NCBI GenBank assembly: GCA_964539045.1
Contig: CAZIHW010000041.1
Span: 1-17,884, forward strand
From: UBA1227 sp964539045
GTDB taxonomy: Bacteria > Bacillota > Clostridia > Oscillospirales > Acutalibacteraceae
Direction of reading: 5' to 3'
DNA: 17,884 bases
Shown here in pieces: positions 1 to 6,990 of the stretch. The translations under genes and the position numbers were made by a program. The stretch's first letter is position 1; every line of letters begins with the position of its first letter. Under the pieces are notes generated by a model. That model was not told the DNA's origin and did no database searches. It saw only the letters and a program-made list of their open reading frames with translations.

Positions 1-1
1 A

Positions 2-865
2 GACGTTGAAAAAATAGGTGCACTTGTTGACTTTGTTTTCTGTGCCGTAAATCTTACAAAAGATGAGACAAAGATTCTTGAGGATAAATATGCTAAAGCG
101 GAAATACCCGTAGTTTCAAACAACAGTGCAAACAGGCACACACCGGACGTACCGATGGTTATTCCTGAGATAAACCCGGAACATATTAAGATTATAGATG
201 CTCAAAGAAAACGCCTCGGAACGAAACGTGGATTTATAGCTGTAAAGTCAAACTGTTCCCTTCAGAGCTATGTCCCTGCTCTCTATCCTTTGGATGAAAA
301 ATACGGCGTAGAAGATGTTCTTGTATGCACATATCAGGCTATTTCCGGTGCAGGAAAAACATTTGCAACATGGCCTGAGATGGTAGACAATGTAATCCCT
401 TACATAGGTGGCGAAGAGGAAAAGTCCGAAAAAGAACCCCTTAAGATTTGGGGACACATCGAAGGCGACGAAATTGTACCTTTGAATAGGCCTAATTTTA
501 CAGCCCAATGTTTGCGTGTTGCAGCCTCTGACGGACACATGGCAGCAGTATTTGTAAGATTCAAAAACAAACCTTCCAAGGAAGATATTCTCAAGATCTG
601 GAAAGAGTATAAAGGACGTCCTCAGGAGCTTGAGTTGCCATCAGCTCCGAAACAGTTTTTAAACTATTTTGAAGAAGATAACCTTCCTCAGACAAAATTG
701 CAACGTAACCTTGAGAACGGTATGGCTATCTCATGCGGAAGACTCAGAGAAGACACACAGTACGACTATAAGTTCGTATGTCTTTCACACAACACGCTTC
801 GCGGAGCTGCAGGAGGCGCTGTTGAACTTGCAGAACTCCTCTGTGCAGAAGGATATATGGACTGA
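2..865 (+). CDS. asd: Aspartate-semialdehyde dehydrogenase, 3' part (5' end outside window)
   Basis: This enzyme makes L-aspartate 4-semialdehyde from aspartyl phosphate with NADPH, the branch point to lysine/DAP, threonine and methionine. The frame is open from base 2, so the gene starts to the left and 287 residues are visible. The sequence resembles the archaeal/fungal-type Asd family rather than the E. coli type. Visible residues about 83-87 read KSNCS, with the presumed catalytic Cys at visible residue 85, and a later ASDGH stretch fits the acid/base His region. It ends in TGA 27 nt before dapA, in the same direction, and is probably co-transcribed with dapA and dapB. Family assignment is by recognition of these motifs and by context. 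The N-terminal NADP-binding part is not in the window. Confidence 0.93.
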   Translation, partial: DVEKIGALVDFVFCAVNLTKDETKILEDKYAKAEIPVVSNNSANRHTPDVPMVIPEINPEHIKIIDAQRKRLGTKRGFIAVKSNCSLQSYVPALYPLDEKYGVEDVLVCTYQAISGAGKTFATWPEMVDNVIPYIGGEEEKSEKEPLKIWGHIEGDEIVPLNRPNFTAQCLRVAASDGHMAAVFVRFKNKPSKEDILKIWKEYKGRPQELELPSAPKQFLNYFEEDNLPQTKLQRNLENGMAISCGRLREDTQYDYKFVCLSHNTLRGAAGGAVELAELLCAEGYMD

Positions 866-892
866 TACTTCAAATTTAAGGAGGATACCATA

Positions 893-1783
893 ATGTCTCA
901 GAATCCAATCTTTACAGGTGCCGGAGTTGCCATAGTAACCCCTATGGATGAATACGGCAACATAAATTATGATAAGCTCGGGGAGCTTATAGAGAGACAG
1001 ATTTCAAACGGAACCGATGCAATAATTATTTGCGGAACTACAGGTGAGAGTGCCGCTCTTGATATAGTTGAACATATTCAAGCTGTAAAATTCTGTGTTG
1101 AGTGCGTTAATAAGAGAGTTCCCGTTATTGCCGGTACCGGCAGTAATGATACTGCCTTCGGTGTAAAAATCTCTAACGAGGCAGAAAAGGCCGGAGCCGA
1201 TGCGCTTCTCATGGTTACACCTTACTATAATAAGACTTCACAGGCAGGTCTTATCAGACATTATACATACATTGCAGACCGCGTTTCGACACCAATAATT
1301 CTCTACAATGTACCAAGCAGAACCGGTGTAAACATAAAGCCGGAAACATATGCAGAGCTTTGCCAACACGACAGAATTGTTGCTACAAAGGAAGCTAACG
1401 GAGATATTGCCGCGCTTGCAAAGACTATCCGTCTTTGCGGTGACAAACTCGACATATACAGCGGTAACGACGATCAGACAACCGCATTTATCTCTCTCGG
1501 CGCCAAGGGCGTTATTTCGGTTCTTTCAAACGTTTGTCCCCGTGAAGCTCATGAAATCGCTTCAAAAGCGCTCGAAGGTGATTTTAAAACATCTGCAGAA
1601 CTCCAGATCAAATACCTTGATCTCATAAATAAGCTCTTTATGGATGTAAACCCGATACCCGTTAAAGAAGCTATGAATATAATGGGATTTGATTGCGGTG
1701 AGTGCAGAATGCCGCTCGCACCTCTTTCCGACCACGATCATGAGATTATGGTTGAAACATTAAAATCTTATAACCTGATTTAA
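893..1783 (+). CDS. dapA: 4-hydroxy-tetrahydrodipicolinate synthase
   Basis: DapA condenses pyruvate with aspartate semialdehyde, the first committed step to DAP and lysine, in the cytoplasm. The protein has 296 residues, the usual length. Visible hallmarks are GTTGE at 48-52, TPYYNKTSQ at 109-117, YNVPSRTG with catalytic Tyr138 and Arg143, and the Schiff-base Lys166 in ATKEANGD. The start is fixed by AAGGAGG at 878-884, 8 nt before ATG. It lies between asd, which makes its substrate, and dapB, which uses its product, so the operon is coherent. Nothing is missing or unusual in it. Confidence 0.97.
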   Translation: MSQNPIFTGAGVAIVTPMDEYGNINYDKLGELIERQISNGTDAIIICGTTGESAALDIVEHIQAVKFCVECVNKRVPVIAGTGSNDTAFGVKISNEAEKAGADALLMVTPYYNKTSQAGLIRHYTYIADRVSTPIILYNVPSRTGVNIKPETYAELCQHDRIVATKEANGDIAALAKTIRLCGDKLDIYSGNDDQTTAFISLGAKGVISVLSNVCPREAHEIASKALEGDFKTSAELQIKYLDLINKLFMDVNPIPVKEAMNIMGFDCGECRMPLAPLSDHDHEIMVETLKSYNLI

Positions 1784-1818
1784 TTTAAATTGTAAAAAAC
1801 TATAAGGTATGTGTTGAA

Positions 1819-2577
1819 ATGACGGAAATTATTTTAAATGGTTATATGGGTAAAATGGGACGCGTTATTGCCGATGCCGTTGCATTGCGCGATGACTGCA
1901 GGATAGTTGCGGGTGTAGATATTAATACTCCTGCAAATACTTTTCCCTTCCCTACCTATACCGATATCGAAGAAGTCAAAGAAAATGCCGATGTTATAAT
2001 CGACTTTTCAAATCCTGCCGCACTCAGTGGTATATTGAAGTTTTCGCAGGAGAGAAAAATGCCGGTCGTAATCGCTACTACCGGTCTTACGGAAACACAA
2101 ACCGATGAGATAAATGCGGTTTCGGAACTTGTTCCTGTTTTCTTCACCGCAAATATGTCGTTGGGTGTAAATCTTATTTGTGAGCTTGCCAAGAAAGCAG
2201 CGAGTGTTCTGTATCCTGATTTCAACATCGAAATAATAGAACAGCACCACAATCAAAAGCTTGACGCTCCGAGCGGAACTGCATTGATGATTGCTAATGA
2301 GATATCTTCTGTTCTCGAAGAGAAACCTTCATATGAGTACGAAAGACACTCAAAACGTGAAAAGAGACCGATAAAAGAGATAGGTATTCACAGTGTCAGA
2401 GCCGGTACGATTGTCGGAGAACATGAGATTATATTCGGCGGAAAAGATGAGGTTATAAAGATAAGTCACAGCGCCGCTTCTAAAGAGATCTTTGCGACCG
2501 GTTCCATAAATGCGGCTATATTCTTAAAAGATAAAAAGCCCGGTCTCTATTCAATGAAAGATATTTTGGCAGAATAA
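1819..2577 (+). CDS. dapB: 4-hydroxy-tetrahydrodipicolinate reductase
   Basis: DapB reduces the DapA product with NAD(P)H on the way to meso-DAP for peptidoglycan and to lysine. The protein has 252 residues. The N-terminal dinucleotide-binding loop is GYMGKMG at 8-14, ATTGL is at 86-90, and the family signature EQHHNQKLDAPSGT is at 141-154 with Lys147 in the catalytic position. RAGTIVGEH follows further on. The start ATG lies 35 nt after dapA. Only a weak ribosome binding site (AAGG at 1804-1807, about 11 nt upstream) is seen, which suggests some dependence on translation from dapA. A strong terminator follows. Confidence 0.96.
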   Translation: MTEIILNGYMGKMGRVIADAVALRDDCRIVAGVDINTPANTFPFPTYTDIEEVKENADVIIDFSNPAALSGILKFSQERKMPVVIATTGLTETQTDEINAVSELVPVFFTANMSLGVNLICELAKKAASVLYPDFNIEIIEQHHNQKLDAPSGTALMIANEISSVLEEKPSYEYERHSKREKRPIKEIGIHSVRAGTIVGEHEIIFGGKDEVIKISHSAASKEIFATGSINAAIFLKDKKPGLYSMKDILAE

Positions 2578-2608
2578 ACTATTTAGCAGTACAAACAAAA
2601 TGTTATAT

Positions 2609-2652
2609 AGCAAGAGGGTGCATCCTTTCGGATACACCCTCTTGCTGTTTTT
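2609..2652 (+). terminator. Rho-independent terminator of the asd-dapA-dapB operon
   Basis: A 17-bp stem with one mismatch (2609-2625 with 2630-2646), loop TTTC, is followed by GTTTTT at 2647-2652. It lies 32 nt after the dapB stop codon. Read on the other strand the hairpin lacks a good U tract, so it mainly serves the plus strand, although it also lies beyond the end of the convergent folT gene. Confidence 0.93.
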
Positions 2653-2715
2653 GGAGTTGGTTTTCACTTGGCGAACGAATATATCTAAGTAAAAATAAAT
2701 CAGATTGAAAAATGA

Positions 2716-3273
2716 TTAAATTGCTTTTTTCTTATCCAGTTGAAAGAATGGTTCAAGACGTTCTATAAGCGTCTTGGAAATTATGGTTATAACAACCAAT
2801 TCAAGAATAAATAAAGGAACTACCTGTATAAGCCTTGAGGCTACAATTGCCGGATACGTCTTCGCTCCGTAAAGATAAAAGATCCAAAATGACTGTAAAA
2901 ATAAACTTAAAACGAATTCTACGATTGCCGAGCTCGACAAAATACGAACGAAACTTGCCTTTTTATATAAAGCTACACCAAATACTATTCCTTTAAGAAA
3001 AGCTGTGAGCGTGAAACCCGGGAAATAAGGACCGAACGGGAAAATAATTGCCCCGATAAAGTCCCCCAAGCCTCCGACCAGACCCGCTTTAAGTGGGCCC
3101 ATCAGGATAGCGGCAACAGCCAAAGGAATAAAAGTTAAACCAATACTCAGGTTCCATACATTGATGGAACAAAATCTGTTGATGATGACATAAAGTGCTA
3201 CTAAAACTCCAACAGTAGCCATCTGTGTCGTCGAGAAAGTTAATTGCTCTTTTACATAATTTTTCATTGACAT
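2716..3273 (-). CDS. folT: Folate-specific ECF transporter S component
   Basis: This is a membrane substrate-binding subunit (S component) of an energy-coupling factor importer; it would work with EcfA, EcfA' and EcfT encoded elsewhere. The protein has about 185 residues and is very hydrophobic, with about six membrane segments. It has the loop pattern of the folate family, with LMGPLKAGLVGGLGDFIGA in the middle followed by FPFGPYFPGFTLTAFLKG. The frame extends upstream to a TTG at 3300, but AAGGAGG lies just before the ATG at 3273 (4 nt gap) and 10 nt before a second ATG at 3267. Either of these is more likely than the TTG. The strongest support for folate as substrate is the THF riboswitch directly upstream. 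It neighbours a methyl-THF methyltransferase locus. Confidence 0.88.
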   Translation of the reverse strand: MSMKNYVKEQLTFSTTQMATVGVLVALYVIINRFCSINVWNLSIGLTFIPLAVAAILMGPLKAGLVGGLGDFIGAIIFPFGPYFPGFTLTAFLKGIVFGVALYKKASFVRILSSSAIVEFVLSLFLQSFWIFYLYGAKTYPAIVASRLIQVVPLFILELVVITIISKTLIERLEPFFQLDKKKAI

Positions 3274-3321
3274 AAAACCTCCTTCAAAGCATACACACAA
3301 ACAAAAAGAAGTTTTATGTTC

Positions 3322-3436
3322 TTATTGCAGTGGATGCGGAAAATACACCGCAGCCAAATCACCTGGACTTAGCTTCGCCCGGAGAACAACTTCCCATCTC
3401 CCCGATACTTAACGCGTAATTTCCTACTCTGAATAA
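3322..3436 (-). ncRNA. Tetrahydrofolate (folT-type) riboswitch
   Basis: Read on the minus strand, the leader of folT matches the THF riboswitch fold. P1 pairs 3429-3436 (UUAUUCAG) with 3322-3330 (CUGCAAUAA, one bulge). P2 pairs GGAAAUUACGC with GC...GUAUUUUCC, with one mismatch. P3 is a 7-bp stem (CGGGGAG with UUCUCCG) capped by the conserved AUGGGA...GU loop. An 8-bp stem GCUAAGUC/GAUUUGGC follows CGAAGC. The conserved strings AGAGUAG, CGCGUUAAGU, AUGGGA, CGAAGC, GCGGUG and CCGCAUCC all occur in order. It should sense reduced folates and control folT. About 40 nt separate P1 from the folT ribosome binding site. Only a weak 5-bp A/U hairpin with a U tract follows P1, so translational control seems more likely than termination. 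Confidence 0.94.
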
Positions 3437-3455
3437 ATTAGTGTGAATATTTCTT

Positions 3456-3461
3456 ATTATA
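3456..3461 (-). promoter_or_regulatory. Possible -10 box of the folT riboswitch promoter
   Basis: On the minus strand TATAAT occurs at 3456-3461, which would start RNA near 3449, about 13 nt before P1 of the riboswitch. No good -35 box is visible 17 nt upstream. The box overlaps the 3' arm of the hairpin that ends the preceding transcription unit. Confidence 0.4.
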
Positions 3462-3490
3462 TCGCCTGCACAGATAAGGCAGGCGATATA
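3458..3490 (-). terminator. Hairpin at the end of the corrinoid-protein/methyltransferase unit
   Basis: A perfect 12-bp stem (3458-3469 with 3479-3490) with a 9-nt loop lies 18 nt after the stop codon of the methyltransferase gene. It is GC-rich in the middle and stable, but is followed on the minus strand by AUAAGAAAUAUUC instead of a clean U run. It may therefore be a weaker terminator or an mRNA 3' end stabiliser. Confidence 0.6.
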
Positions 3491-3508
3491 TACAAGACTA
3501 AAAATAAC

Positions 3509-4318
3509 TTAAGCTTTTACCGGTCCTATCTCGCCCTTACGATAAGCAGAAGCATACTTACGGCAATGCTTATCATTTTCGAGAAGAACATCTGTAGCAA
3601 GCATAGCAGCCTTAACATCGCGGTTAAGAGGATCTCCGATAAGAGAGTCAAGGCCTGCATTCATTGAAAGTGTAAGGAAAGCCATATTAAGAGCCTTTCT
3701 TACAGGCAAACCGTAGGAGATATTTGAGAGAGCCTCAGTAATATTTACTGTAGGATACTTCTCTTTAACAATACGGCAAGCCTCACAGAATGTTGAACAA
3801 GAATCAGCAACAGCTGAAACTGCAAATACAAGGAGGTCAATATGCATCCTATCCGGTGTTACACCGTACTCAGCAGCCTTTTCGATAAGCTCGCAAGCGA
3901 GCTTTACCTTTGACTCTACAGTATAAGAAACACCATCATCCGAAGAACAAAGAGCTACAACTCCCCACTCCGGATTTTCCTTCAAAAGAGGAAGAATGAT
4001 ATCGCACTTATTGCCCTCAAGTGATATAGAGTTAATAAGACCAGGCTTATTAATCTTCGGGAATACCTTTACAAGCATATTTGGATCCGGAGAGTCAATA
4101 CAAATCGGCTTTGTATTTACTTCCTGAACCGTATCAATAAGCCAGCAAAGAGCATCATACTCAAGTTCAGGATCTGTAGCAGCACAGACATCAAGATAAT
4201 CTGCACCTGCAGCTTCCTGATCAACAACTAACTTTTTGATGTATTCAGCGTCGCGGTTTGCAATAGCTTCACCGGTCTTCGGAATAGCACCATTAATTTT
4301 TTCACCAATAACTATCAT
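3509..4318 (-). CDS. Methyltetrahydrofolate:corrinoid-protein methyltransferase (AcsE/MtgA-like)
   Basis: The enzyme moves a methyl group between the cobalt of a corrinoid protein and N5 of tetrahydrofolate. The protein has 269 residues and is a single pterin-binding TIM-barrel domain. It begins IGEKIN and has CIDS with Asp75, INSISLEG with Asn96, MHIDLL with Asp161, and EALSNISYGLP with Asn199. Asp75, Asn96 and Asn199 sit at the numbers I recall for the pterin- and N5-contacting residues of Moorella MeTr (AcsE). A conserved ending, FLTLSMNAGLDSLIGDPL, follows. The gene starts 3 nt after the stop of the corrinoid protein gene with only a weak ribosome binding site, so translation is probably coupled. 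The partner is likely that corrinoid protein. In a demethylase pathway it would run towards methyl-THF; direction is inference. Confidence 0.92.
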   Translation of the reverse strand: MIVIGEKINGAIPKTGEAIANRDAEYIKKLVVDQEAAGADYLDVCAATDPELEYDALCWLIDTVQEVNTKPICIDSPDPNMLVKVFPKINKPGLINSISLEGNKCDIILPLLKENPEWGVVALCSSDDGVSYTVESKVKLACELIEKAAEYGVTPDRMHIDLLVFAVSAVADSCSTFCEACRIVKEKYPTVNITEALSNISYGLPVRKALNMAFLTLSMNAGLDSLIGDPLNRDVKAAMLATDVLLENDKHCRKYASAYRKGEIGPVKA

Positions 4319-4321
4319 AGA

Positions 4322-4960
4322 TTACATACCTGCCCAATTCTTACAAATATTAACTGAGTCAGCCGGAGAGTGAGCCCATGCATCAGCCTTCATAGCTTCG
4401 CAAGCTTCTGCAGAAACAGGGTTACCGCCGATAAGAATCTTAACATCATCTCTCATACCTGCAGCAGTAAATGCCTCAACGCAAGCCTTCATAGAGTCAA
4501 GAGCGAGAGTAAGTACGCCTGTGAGAGCGATAATCTTAATGCCCTGCTCCTTAGCTGTGTTTACAATCTTATCAGCAGGAACGTCTATGCCAAGGTCTAC
4601 TACTTCAAAGCCTGCAGCCTCGAAGAAAGCCTTAACAATGTTCTTGCCTATATCATGGAGGTCATCTTTTACTGTTGCGAGAAGAATCTTCTCTGAAGCT
4701 CCGCCTGAAGAATTACCTGCAAGTATTGGTGAAAGCTTCTGTACGGCGTCTGTCATAATCTCACCGGCATAGATAAGGTCAGATACGAAATATTCGCCTG
4801 CACCAAATCTGTCACCTACGATGTTCATACCGTCTGAGCATGCATCGACAGCAGCCTGAGCCTCTGCCCCGCCTTCAGCGAGAACCTGATCAACAAGTTC
4901 AATAACGATGTCCTCTTCAAGGTCACCCATGGCTTCCTTAAGTTTAGCTAAATCGATCAT
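4322..4960 (-). CDS. Corrinoid (B12-binding) methyltransferase protein 1
   Basis: This is a small methyl-carrier protein of the MtaC/MtbC/MttC type. The protein has 212 residues: a helical N-terminal cap (about 1-85) that shields the methyl group, then a Rossmann-type B12-binding domain (about 88-212). The B12 signature DxHxxG is DLHDIG at 100-105, with His102 as lower cobalt ligand. TGV at 147-149 replaces the usual SxL, and GG is at 178-179. The start is well supported by TAGGAGG 8 nt upstream of ATG. It is first in a two-gene unit with the methyl-THF methyltransferase, transcribed away from the divergent RACo-like activator. Confidence 0.93.
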   Translation of the reverse strand: MIDLAKLKEAMGDLEEDIVIELVDQVLAEGGAEAQAAVDACSDGMNIVGDRFGAGEYFVSDLIYAGEIMTDAVQKLSPILAGNSSGGASEKILLATVKDDLHDIGKNIVKAFFEAAGFEVVDLGIDVPADKIVNTAKEQGIKIIALTGVLTLALDSMKACVEAFTAAGMRDDVKILIGGNPVSAEACEAMKADAWAHSPADSVNICKNWAGM

Positions 4961-5219
4961 TTTGAAATCCTCCTAAAACTCAAAAATTCAAAAAAGTACA
5001 AATCAACAATACGAGGCATAACACAGCCTCTTTTATTTGGCGTTTACATTAAAACATATTTTCTGTCAAAAAAATACGCACAAATTATAGCAAAATAAAA
5101 AAATGTGTGCTACAATCTGTAGCAGGTTATTTTTTTACGTAGCTATCTTAATCTGAACGTAATGAGCACGTTCACAAAAACGCATCTGTAAAAAACTGTG
5201 CATAGAAAGGAAATATGAT
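4961..5219. promoter_or_regulatory. Divergent control region with two operator-like palindromes
   Basis: This 259-nt A/T-rich spacer lies between two head-to-head transcription units. Two perfect inverted repeats stand out: TGCTACA-ATC-TGTAGCA at 5108-5124, and TGAACGT at 5154-5160 with ACGTTCA at 5168-5174 (7-nt spacer). The first overlaps the -35 position of the leftward promoter and itself contains TGCTACAAT (5108-5116), which could be an extended -10 for the rightward genes (start near 5123). A minus-strand TTGACA at 5064-5069 has no good -10. No sigma-54 site was recognised. Binding by the nearby PucR-type regulator is a guess from proximity. Confidence 0.5.
5084..5092 (-). promoter_or_regulatory. 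Extended -10 promoter for the corrinoid protein 1 unit
   Basis: The minus strand reads TGCTATAAT, a perfect extended -10 element, giving a start near 5077 and a leader of about 117 nt. The hexamer 17 nt upstream (TAGCAC) is a poor -35 and lies inside the palindrome at 5108-5124. That layout fits an activator-dependent promoter. Confidence 0.5.
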
Positions 5220-6962
5220 ATGGACCATACAATAACTTTTCTTCCCTCCGGAAAAACTATAAACATCAGTCACAATGCAACTATTATGGATGCAGAAAGA
5301 ATTGCCGGGCTCGGTATGGAATATCCATGCGGCGGTAACGGTACCTGCAATAAATGCACAGTTGAGATAAGTTATGGGGACACAAAAAAATCAGTAAAAG
5401 CGTGTACATATAAGATAGAACGGGATATGACGGTCACATTGAGAACAGATAACCTTGATCACAACGAAAAAGTATTGACTGAAAGCGGACAGGATGTTAT
5501 TGACTGTAACCCATGCATAAGTGTATACAATGTACAAGTTGATGAGGCTAAAATCGGCGATGTACGTTCGGATTTTTGCCGTTTCTCGGATGCATGTAAA
5601 AAAGATTTGGGTATGGTTGAAGTTCGCTATAATTCCACATCGGTTCTCACAAAACTATCGGAATTATTTTCAAAGGATATCTTCAATATCAAAGCTGTAT
5701 TTTACGGAAATACCCTCCTCGATGTAAGAATTGACGATTTCACCCCGCTTGCTATAGCTTACGATATCGGAACAACCACGATAGCCGGCTACCTTCTTGA
5801 TATGTCACTCGGCACCGAGCTTTGCTCATGTGGTGCGCTCAATGAACAGGTTCGCTACGGTGGCGATGTAATTTCCAGGTGTATATTTGCTATGGAAAAC
5901 AGTGTCGAGGAGATACAAAACTGTGTAAATAAGGAAGTTGACAGCCTCGCTTTAAAGATGTTGAACGACTGCGGAAAGAAGGCAGAGGACGTATATGCTG
6001 TCAGCATCGTAGGAAACACTTGTATGCACCATATCTTTGCCGGAATCAATCCGATTTCATTGGTTAATGCCCCCTACACCCCATCCGTGTCAGATCAATT
6101 GACTCTTGATGCCGCCGGATACTTTTCCAATGTTAATCCTAATGCTAAGCTTGTTATGCTTCCGGTAATTGCCGGATTCATAGGTGCAGATACGGTAAGT
6201 GTACTTGTAAGCGCCGACTTTCCGTCAAAGGAAAAGCCCACACTTATGCTCGACATAGGCACAAACGGAGAAATGGCGCTCGGTACAAAGGAACGCTGGG
6301 TAACATGCTCCACCGCATCGGGCCCTGCTTTTGAGGGCGCGAAGATAGTTAAAGGTATGAGAGGAGCCCCGGGTGCAGTAGACCACGTATGGATGGAAAA
6401 CGGTGAATTCAAGTTTTCTACCATTGATAATCAGACTGCCATAGGTATTTGCGGATCGGGTCTTGTAGACGTAATAAAGGTTATGCTCGAAGAAGAAGTA
6501 ATAATACCATCGGGAAGGTTCAACAAAAAATATGAAGGTACGCTCAGCGATAAAATTCTGACAATAGACGGAGCAAAGTGCTTTGTCATAACACCGGAGG
6601 TTTATATAACACAAAAGGATGTAAGAGAGGTACAGCTCGCAAAAGGTGCTATAGCTGCCGGTATAGAAATAATGGCCGAAAAGCTTGATATAACCTATGA
6701 CGATATAGAAGAAGTCCTTATTGCCGGAGCGTTCGGAAACTACATGAAACCCGAAAGTATGTGTAAACTCAAGATGATTCCGCCACAGCTGTTAGACAAG
6801 ATAGTTCCTATCGGTAATGCGGCCGGAAGCGGTGCTAAGCTCTGCCTTATTAATAAGGAGAAGCTGGAAACTGCAAAGTACATATCTGAAAAATCGGAAT
6901 TTATCGAACTTGCAACACACCCGAGCTTCCAGGAAAAGTTTATTAAACAACTTGATTTTTAA
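5220..6962 (+). CDS. RACo-like ATP-dependent reductive activator of corrinoid proteins
   Basis: Proteins of this family use an iron-sulfur cluster and ATP hydrolysis to reduce inactive Co(II) corrinoid back to Co(I). The protein has 580 residues. A plant-type 2Fe-2S domain fills about 1-75, with Cys37, Cys43, Cys46 and Cys62. A linker follows, then an ASKHA-fold ATPase domain from about 178 to the end: DIGTTT at 182-187, VGNTCMHH at 264-271, LDIGTNGE at 344-351, GPAFEG at 368-373, CGSG at 411-414, and a late LIAGAFGNYM. The 2Fe-2S type separates it from the RamA activators of methanogens, which use 4Fe-4S domains. The start is supported by AAAGGA about 8 nt upstream. The regulator gene follows after 28 nt. 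Its targets are presumably the two corrinoid proteins of this locus. Confidence 0.92.
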   Translation: MDHTITFLPSGKTINISHNATIMDAERIAGLGMEYPCGGNGTCNKCTVEISYGDTKKSVKACTYKIERDMTVTLRTDNLDHNEKVLTESGQDVIDCNPCISVYNVQVDEAKIGDVRSDFCRFSDACKKDLGMVEVRYNSTSVLTKLSELFSKDIFNIKAVFYGNTLLDVRIDDFTPLAIAYDIGTTTIAGYLLDMSLGTELCSCGALNEQVRYGGDVISRCIFAMENSVEEIQNCVNKEVDSLALKMLNDCGKKAEDVYAVSIVGNTCMHHIFAGINPISLVNAPYTPSVSDQLTLDAAGYFSNVNPNAKLVMLPVIAGFIGADTVSVLVSADFPSKEKPTLMLDIGTNGEMALGTKERWVTCSTASGPAFEGAKIVKGMRGAPGAVDHVWMENGEFKFSTIDNQTAIGICGSGLVDVIKVMLEEEVIIPSGRFNKKYEGTLSDKILTIDGAKCFVITPEVYITQKDVREVQLAKGAIAAGIEIMAEKLDITYDDIEEVLIAGAFGNYMKPESMCKLKMIPPQLLDKIVPIGNAAGSGAKLCLINKEKLETAKYISEKSEFIELATHPSFQEKFIKQLDF

Positions 6963-6990
6963 CGTAAGAAAGTAAAACGGAGGAAAATAA

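Noticed and set aside
3274..3300. TTG start extending FolT by nine residues
   Set aside because: The extension translates the ribosome binding site itself (AAGGAGG); the ATG at 3273 or 3267 fits better.
5013..5038. Hairpin GAGGC/GCCTC followed by TTTTATTT on the plus strand, terminator-like
   Set aside because: Only 5 bp of stem, and no plus-strand transcript is expected to enter from the left; it may simply be leader structure of the minus-strand unit.
5220..6962. Calling the activator RamA, as in methylotrophic methanogens
   Set aside because: The Cys pattern is N-terminal C-x5-C-x2-C-x15-C of a 2Fe-2S domain, as in RACo, not the C-terminal 4Fe-4S domains of RamA.
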